From Planctomycetota bacterium (lineage in GTDB: Bacteria; Planctomycetota; Phycisphaerae; WQYP01): 18,651 bases of DNA. The position numbers were made by a program, and so were the translations under genes. Below the pieces are notes generated by a model. That model was not told where the DNA came from. It searched no databases and saw only the letters and a program-made list of their open reading frames with translations. Position 1 is the first letter of the stretch, and each line of letters begins with the position of its first letter. Below, piece by piece: positions 14,430 to 18,651 of the stretch. The stretch lies in NCBI GenBank assembly GCA_021785155.1, contig JAJYGE010000384.1, positions 1 through 18,651 on the forward strand, read 5' to 3'.

Positions 14430-14586
14430 TGGGTATTGGACTTCCCTACGCATGGTGGGCGCGGTCATGGACGGTTCATTGGCGGTGGCACTTTTCCTTC
14501 TCGAGGAAAGGTCCGTCCCCGCGCCGCGCGCAATTTAGATTGGCTGTAACAGTTCCCGAGTATGCATAAACGTTGCAAAAACCGTT
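14430..14586. other. Convergent protease-rnr spacer with nested inverted repeats
   Basis: GGACGG (14469-14474) and CCGTCC (14513-14518) enclose a smaller stem, TTTTCCT/AGGAAAG around TCTCG near 14492-14510. Together they could form an RNA structure between the convergent transcripts. There is no clear T-run in either direction. A 46-codon frame begins at an ATG overlapping the protease stop (TAATG at 14427), but its product matches nothing I know. Confidence 0.3.
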
Positions 14587-17103
14587 TTATTTTCTTCCGC
14601 GCCGCCGTCGGCCAAAGGTTTTTCCGCGTTTTCCGGTTTGCAACGGGTCTTTGCCGTGCTTATGTTTGCGCCGTTCAGGATTACGGTCAAGCGACTCATG
14701 AATTTTACCGGGCTTGGGAGCGCGTGCGGGGTCGACTTTCCGCAGGTGCTTTTCACCACGAATTGTGGAACCATGTTCCAGGAGGCGCACTTCCATACGC
14801 CGTGATGAAATATTTACCGCGACAATCTGCACCCGAGCCAGATCTCCCAGGGTAATGCGGCGGCCAGAGCGTTGGCCGCGCAAGCACGCGGTGCGCTGGT
14901 CGTAAATCCAATAATCCGGGGGCAGATCATTCATGCGAATCTGCCCTTCCACGAGGAAGCGCGTGGATTGAACAAAAACACCGGAATTGTTGACACCGGT
15001 TACCACACCATCAATGACATCCCCGATATGCTGCGACAGCAGATCCAGAACTTTCACCGCCCGCAGTTCGCGTTCCGCATCCTGGGCCCGCCGTTCGGTA
15101 AAGGAAAGATGCCGCGCCAGGCGCACCAGCGTGTTGTAATCGGGCACATCACCAAGCGTCAGGGGCATGAGGGCGTTTATTTCCGGATTGGGTGCGGCGG
15201 CGGCTTTGGGCGCACGCCGGGTACCACGGGATATTTTTTTACGTCCGGAAGTCAACACGCTATCAAGCAGGCGATGAATGACCAGATCGGCATAGCGACG
15301 GATCGGCGACGTAAAATGGGCATAATTGGCGCTGGCCAAGGCATAATGTCCCTGTTCCAGGGGTGAATATTCAGCGGTGCTGAAGGTTTTGAGCACACTT
15401 AAATGAATGGCATACGCCAGGGGCGTACCGCGCACGGAATCCAGCAGCTCCCGAATAACATTACGATCAATCTTTTTCGGCAGCTTATGGCCGGCGGACA
15501 AGACAAACTGCCGCACATTTTCACTGGCATCGGTGTCCGGATCGGGGTGGATGCGCCGCAGCACATTGAGTTTTTTGGAAGTAAGAAATACCGCCACCGC
15601 CTCATTGGCTTCCACCATGAACATTTCAATGATCTTATGGGTGTAGGCATCATCACCGGGATGGGCATCAATCACACGGCCAGTGGGATCCATCTCCAGT
15701 TCCACTTCCGGTAAATCCAGCACGATCATACCCTGATCCAAACGCCGCTGTTCAATGGCCCGGGCCAGACGATCCATGTTCACCAGCAAGTCGCGGATGG
15801 CCGGGGAAACCTGCGGGACATTCGGATCAGGTGGAGATTCCAGCAAGCCTTTGGCGTATTGTCGGCCCTGCCCCTTGGCATCATCAATAACAGCCTGGGC
15901 CTGGGTATAAGTGAATCTGCGGTGCGAGCGGATGATGGTATTGGCGCAGCGCGTGGAGACCACACGCCCCTGCCGGTCATAGCGGATAAAGGCGCTTTTG
16001 GTCAGCCGGGGTTTTCCTTCCTGCAAGGAACACACGCCGTTGGAAAGCACCTCCGGCAACATTGGAATAACGTGCCGGGGAAAATAAATACTGTTGCCGC
16101 GTTTCCGGGCCTCCAGATCCAGCGCACTTTCCACCGGCACGAAATGTGAAACATCGGCAATATGCACGCCGAGTTCCCATACCGCCGGACCGGGACGATC
16201 GGAATGTGCGGGGGCCAGTAAATCTTCCACCGGCTTTTCGGCACCTTGATCCAGCACCTGCAAGGTGATGGCATCATCAAAATCACGCGCATCGTCCGGA
16301 TCAATGGTCACGGTGATGAGTTTGCTGAGATCCTCCCGATCTTCCAGCGACGCGGTATCAAACTCCCGTGCCGCCTTGCCCGCCTGATCGAGTACCTCCG
16401 GTGGAAACTCCGGTGGCAAATCAAATTGTTTGATCACCGAGGCTAATTCCACTTCCGGTTCGCCGTGCGGGCCGATCACTTCGATAATCACACCTTCGGC
16501 GGGCTTGCCGGCCCGGGGAAATTCCAGCAATTCCACCACCACTTTGTCACCTTCGGTGGCGGATTTAGCGGAGGCATCCTGAATGGAAACAGGTTGTTTA
16601 AGAATTGAGCCATCGGGTATTACGACCCATGCATTGAGCTGTTTGGCCAGAGTGCCCACGCAACGGTTGGTGCCGCGGCGTAAAATACGAATGACACGGC
16701 CCGTGCGGCTGCGCCCCCGAGAATCCTGCTTATCCGCCGCGATGATCCGAATGATTACCAGATCGCCACTGATGGCGTCGAGCGTATCGGAGGGCGGAAT
16801 AAATAAATCACCGAGCTTATCAGGCCGCAAGGGAGTGACAAATCCAAACCCCCGCCCTGTGCCGTGAAACACCCCCGCCGCCTGTTGTTTCATATCCGGC
16901 AAGGCCATGGCCCGGCCATCGTCCTTGGGAACGACACAATCCGCAGTAATCAGCGTATCCAAAGCGTGATGAAACTGCTCTTCCTGTTTGGCGGTAAGAC
17001 CCAGCCGCGTGATAATGTCGCGCAAAGGCACCGGGCCACCATCCGCGGCGGCCAGTACATCAAGAATTTGTCCAATAAGCGGGTCTAACAAATGCCACTC
17101 CAT
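14587..17103 (-). CDS. rnr: Ribonuclease R (RNB-family 3'-5' exoribonuclease)
   Basis: This enzyme degrades structured RNA processively from the 3' end, in mRNA decay and rRNA quality control. The 838-residue protein has an N-terminal winged-helix-like segment (1-60) and a cold-shock-like OB domain from about 75 (GVFHGTGRGFGFVTPL). The RNB domain carries catalytic aspartates in TVTIDPDDARDFDDAITL (264-281) and the signature HYALASANYAHFTSPIRRYA (586-605). An S1 domain begins about 695 (GDVIDGVVTGVNNSGVFVQ). The tail from about 785 to the end is strongly basic (KRGKTFGRRRRGRK), as in many RNase R proteins that unwind duplex RNA. Two Pro/Ala-rich inserts (282-308 and 618-650) lengthen the RNB domain. 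A perfect -10 box lies 17 bp before the ATG at 17103. The upstream yeiH-like gene is on the same strand, 63 bp away. Confidence 0.95.
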   Translation of the reverse strand: MEWHLLDPLIGQILDVLAAADGGPVPLRDIITRLGLTAKQEEQFHHALDTLITADCVVPKDDGRAMALPDMKQQAAGVFHGTGRGFGFVTPLRPDKLGDLFIPPSDTLDAISGDLVIIRIIAADKQDSRGRSRTGRVIRILRRGTNRCVGTLAKQLNAWVVIPDGSILKQPVSIQDASAKSATEGDKVVVELLEFPRAGKPAEGVIIEVIGPHGEPEVELASVIKQFDLPPEFPPEVLDQAGKAAREFDTASLEDREDLSKLITVTIDPDDARDFDDAITLQVLDQGAEKPVEDLLAPAHSDRPGPAVWELGVHIADVSHFVPVESALDLEARKRGNSIYFPRHVIPMLPEVLSNGVCSLQEGKPRLTKSAFIRYDRQGRVVSTRCANTIIRSHRRFTYTQAQAVIDDAKGQGRQYAKGLLESPPDPNVPQVSPAIRDLLVNMDRLARAIEQRRLDQGMIVLDLPEVELEMDPTGRVIDAHPGDDAYTHKIIEMFMVEANEAVAVFLTSKKLNVLRRIHPDPDTDASENVRQFVLSAGHKLPKKIDRNVIRELLDSVRGTPLAYAIHLSVLKTFSTAEYSPLEQGHYALASANYAHFTSPIRRYADLVIHRLLDSVLTSGRKKISRGTRRAPKAAAAPNPEINALMPLTLGDVPDYNTLVRLARHLSFTERRAQDAERELRAVKVLDLLSQHIGDVIDGVVTGVNNSGVFVQSTRFLVEGQIRMNDLPPDYWIYDQRTACLRGQRSGRRITLGDLARVQIVAVNISSRRMEVRLLEHGSTIRGEKHLRKVDPARAPKPGKIHESLDRNPERRKHKHGKDPLQTGKRGKTFGRRRRGRK

Positions 17104-17120
17104 GCATGAACCATGTCGTT

Positions 17121-17126
17121 ATTATA
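17121..17126 (-). promoter_or_regulatory. -10 box for rnr
   Basis: TATAAT on the minus strand at 17126-17121 fits the -10 consensus exactly. Start near 17114 would give an 11-nt leader with no Shine-Dalgarno box. No good -35 is visible at 16-18 bases upstream. Confidence 0.4.
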
Positions 17127-17160
17127 TCGCATGGAGAACTTTTGGCGCGAAAATGGACGA

Positions 17161-17179
17161 ATTGCATCAGCGATGCAAT
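17161..17179. repeat. 8-bp perfect inverted repeat across the transporter stop codon
   Basis: ATTGCATC (17161-17168) pairs with GATGCAAT (17172-17179) around AGC. On the minus strand the stem spans the last codons and TGA stop of the YeiH-family gene and is followed by TCGTCCATTTTC, which holds a short T-run eleven bases later. It could be a weak terminator or processing site between that gene and rnr. Confidence 0.5.
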
Positions 17180-18249
17180 AAAATCAGCAGCAGTGTTCCG
17201 CCGCCCATGAGCATCCATAACAGCACACCCTGAATCATGGGCCGCACGCCGACCTTTTTCAGCGTGGCCCGTGAAAGCCCGGCACCGATGAGAAAAAGTG
17301 TTATGGTCAAGCCAATATCGCTGAGATGGCCGATGTCCGGTGCGGCGTGATCAATCGCCGGTATAAAACTGCGCGACAATGACGCCAGAAGAAACAGGCC
17401 GATGAACCAGGGAACATGTACCTTGGGTTTACTTGTCGCCTGTGCCGGTGGTGGATTTTCAGCCAATTCTTCGTTTAGGCCAACTGGTTCGCTGCGGGCG
17501 ATGCGCCCGGCATACCATCCGAAAACCATGGACACCGGAACAATCCACAGCGCCCGGGAAAGTTTCACCGCCGTTGCCGTGGTCAGGGCCGAAGCGCCAT
17601 AACGTGATGCGGCGGCCACCACGGAAGAAATATCATGTATGGATATGCCCGCCCATACTCCAAACTGATATTGCGTGAGGTGTAAAGCGTGACCGATGGG
17701 AACAAACAAATACAGCGCCACCGCATTAAGCAAAAATACCGTGCCCATGGAAACGGTCATCTGGCTCTCACCGGCATCGAGCACCGTGGCCACAGCGGCA
17801 ATGGCTGATCCGCCGCAAATGGCAGTACCGGAGCTGATCAGCCACGAGGTCTGCGGATCAATTTTAAGCCACCGTCCCAGCAGCCAGCCGGCCAGAAAAG
17901 TCACACTGATACTGGCCGCCGCCATTAAAGCGCCCTGTGCTCCGGCGGCCAGAACAGTATGAAGATTCATGGTAAAGCCCAGCAGTACGACGCATATTTG
18001 CAGCATTATTTTTGCGGTTTTATGTGTGGTTTTGCGCCAGGGCGTACCCACCGTAAGGGCCAAAGCCATGCCCAACGCCAGGGCGATTGGCGGTGATGCC
18101 CAGGGGGACAGACAAAACAACACGGCCAGTATAAATACCGGTCGATGGATGATGTCGAACACGCGCAACAAACCATCCCATGCGGAAGGTTCTGGAGCCT
18201 GGGCCTCCAAGGCGATGGCGATTGGTTCTCCCTCGGACAGCAGTGTCAT
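17167..18249 (-). CDS. YeiH/UPF0324-family membrane transporter
   Basis: The 360-residue protein is very hydrophobic, with about ten membrane segments, for example PVFILAVLFCLSPWASPPIA (37-56), IALALGMALALTVG (55-68), IMLQICVVLLGFTMNLHTVL, and VLLWMLMGGGTLLLILLHR at the C-terminus. Family motifs are SSGTAICGGSAIAAVATVL and WAGISIHDISSVVAAASRYG, with the repeated 'GTA.CGGSAI' and 'HD.SSV' elements in the membrane. The soluble loop from about 250 to 275 is rich in Pro and Glu. Family members are annotated as putative sulfate or sulfonate exporters, but substrates are poorly established. The CAGGAG box (18257-18262), seven bases before the ATG, supports the start. No sulfur-metabolism gene or LysR regulator lies next to it in the window. 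It may be read through into rnr. Confidence 0.88.
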   Translation of the reverse strand: MTLLSEGEPIAIALEAQAPEPSAWDGLLRVFDIIHRPVFILAVLFCLSPWASPPIALALGMALALTVGTPWRKTTHKTAKIMLQICVVLLGFTMNLHTVLAAGAQGALMAAASISVTFLAGWLLGRWLKIDPQTSWLISSGTAICGGSAIAAVATVLDAGESQMTVSMGTVFLLNAVALYLFVPIGHALHLTQYQFGVWAGISIHDISSVVAAASRYGASALTTATAVKLSRALWIVPVSMVFGWYAGRIARSEPVGLNEELAENPPPAQATSKPKVHVPWFIGLFLLASLSRSFIPAIDHAAPDIGHLSDIGLTITLFLIGAGLSRATLKKVGVRPMIQGVLLWMLMGGGTLLLILLHR

Positions 18250-18651
18250 GTTGTAACTCCTGATTTAAAACAGCGATGTTGTTCATCACGGATATCAGGG
18301 AAGAATCATAGTCTGTGATCGCTTATAAATATAATAAATTAAGTTAATATAATCCATCAGTATGTCTTATGTATTAACAGCAGCGCGACCTCCGCACGTT
18401 GCGTGTTTTTTGTTGACATAAAAAAACCATTATGTAGGGCCATGCGCTAGCGCTGACATGTTGTTCGTCGGACAAACAGTATTCGTGCCGACCGGTTTGC
18501 GGGGAGTTTCGTTGTCTTTTCCGCCTTTAATTTCCGCTAATCATACCGATGGGCCTGTGACAGGTTCTGCCAGGTCGCTCGGGGCCAAATCCTTAACTTT
18601 TTAGCGCCGTTGCGCATTATCCCTCTTATTGCAATCCTATAGCCTTACCGA
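18250..18651. other. Right-edge intergenic region, AT-rich, no supported gene
   Basis: Bases 18315-18375 are far richer in A and T than the rest of the window and probably hold the promoter of the YeiH-family gene, though several AT hexamers compete and I cannot choose one. On the plus strand a perfect TTGACA lies at 18413-18418, but without a good -10 at normal spacing. GCGCTAGCGC at 18444-18453 is a perfect 10-bp palindrome. A 48-codon plus-strand frame (ATG 18458, stop 18602-18604, MLFVGQTVFVPTGLRG at its start) follows it, with no ribosome-binding site or known relative. No tRNA or other RNA gene was recognised. Confidence 0.4.

Noticed and set aside
14429..14569. 46-codon frame starting at TAATG after the prohead protease
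   Set aside because: The coupling-like overlap is attractive, but the Trp/Arg-rich product does not resemble a capsid or any other phage head protein, and the stretch contains the nested inverted repeats.
18458..18604. 48-codon plus-strand frame at the right edge
   Set aside because: It has no ribosome-binding site and no similarity I recognise, and it sits in a region with only half a promoter. It is noted in the intergenic entry but not called as a gene.

Overview
The window is a bacterial chromosome segment, probably from a member of the Planctomycetota (Phycisphaerae-like). Three things suggest this. PurL carries a PurS-like N-terminal extension. A small PD-(D/E)XK nuclease-like protein has a 'VDEAKKAL...VDVKGR' signature that I associate with planctomycetes. 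Recognisable Shine-Dalgarno sites are patchy. The assignment rests on recalled family patterns, not on a search. Core genes are hisS (minus), a fused purS-purL (plus), rnr and a YeiH-family transporter (both minus), and a lone L-rhamnose mutarotase gene (plus).

Left block (1-2681, minus): genes of phage type. In transcription order they are a ParB-like nuclease-domain protein, an ABC-ATPase/GNAT fusion, a small terminase-like protein, and the first 50 codons of a large terminase with an intact Walker A motif that runs off the window. The two terminase genes overlap by 4 bp. Middle (2761-6079): rhaM with a good promoter, then a two-gene cassette (AAA/ABC ATPase plus TOPRIM/DUF4435-like protein, 8-bp overlap). 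The cassette sits between two perfect 47-bp direct repeats. The right repeat is the 3' end of the neighbouring nuclease-like gene, so the cassette looks like a PARIS/OLD-type anti-phage module inserted at the end of a chromosomal gene.

Right block (6237-18651): hisS and purL are divergent. Downstream of purL is a second phage-type block on the plus strand: a DNA methyltransferase preceded by a very strong hairpin, a truncated gene fragment, an HK97-type portal and an HK97-type prohead protease. No terminase lies between methyltransferase and portal, and no capsid gene follows the protease. The block instead runs into convergent rnr. Packaging genes (left) and head genes (right) are therefore split by essential housekeeping genes and lie on opposite strands, yet most of their reading frames are intact. 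A broken-up prophage, two separate prophage remnants, or a domesticated gene-transfer-agent-like system would all explain this. The sequence does not decide between them.

The most noteworthy items are the repeat-bounded ATPase/TOPRIM cassette, the split but intact phage genes, the 19-bp hairpin at the probable 5' end of the methyltransferase mRNA, and the ABC-GNAT fusion.
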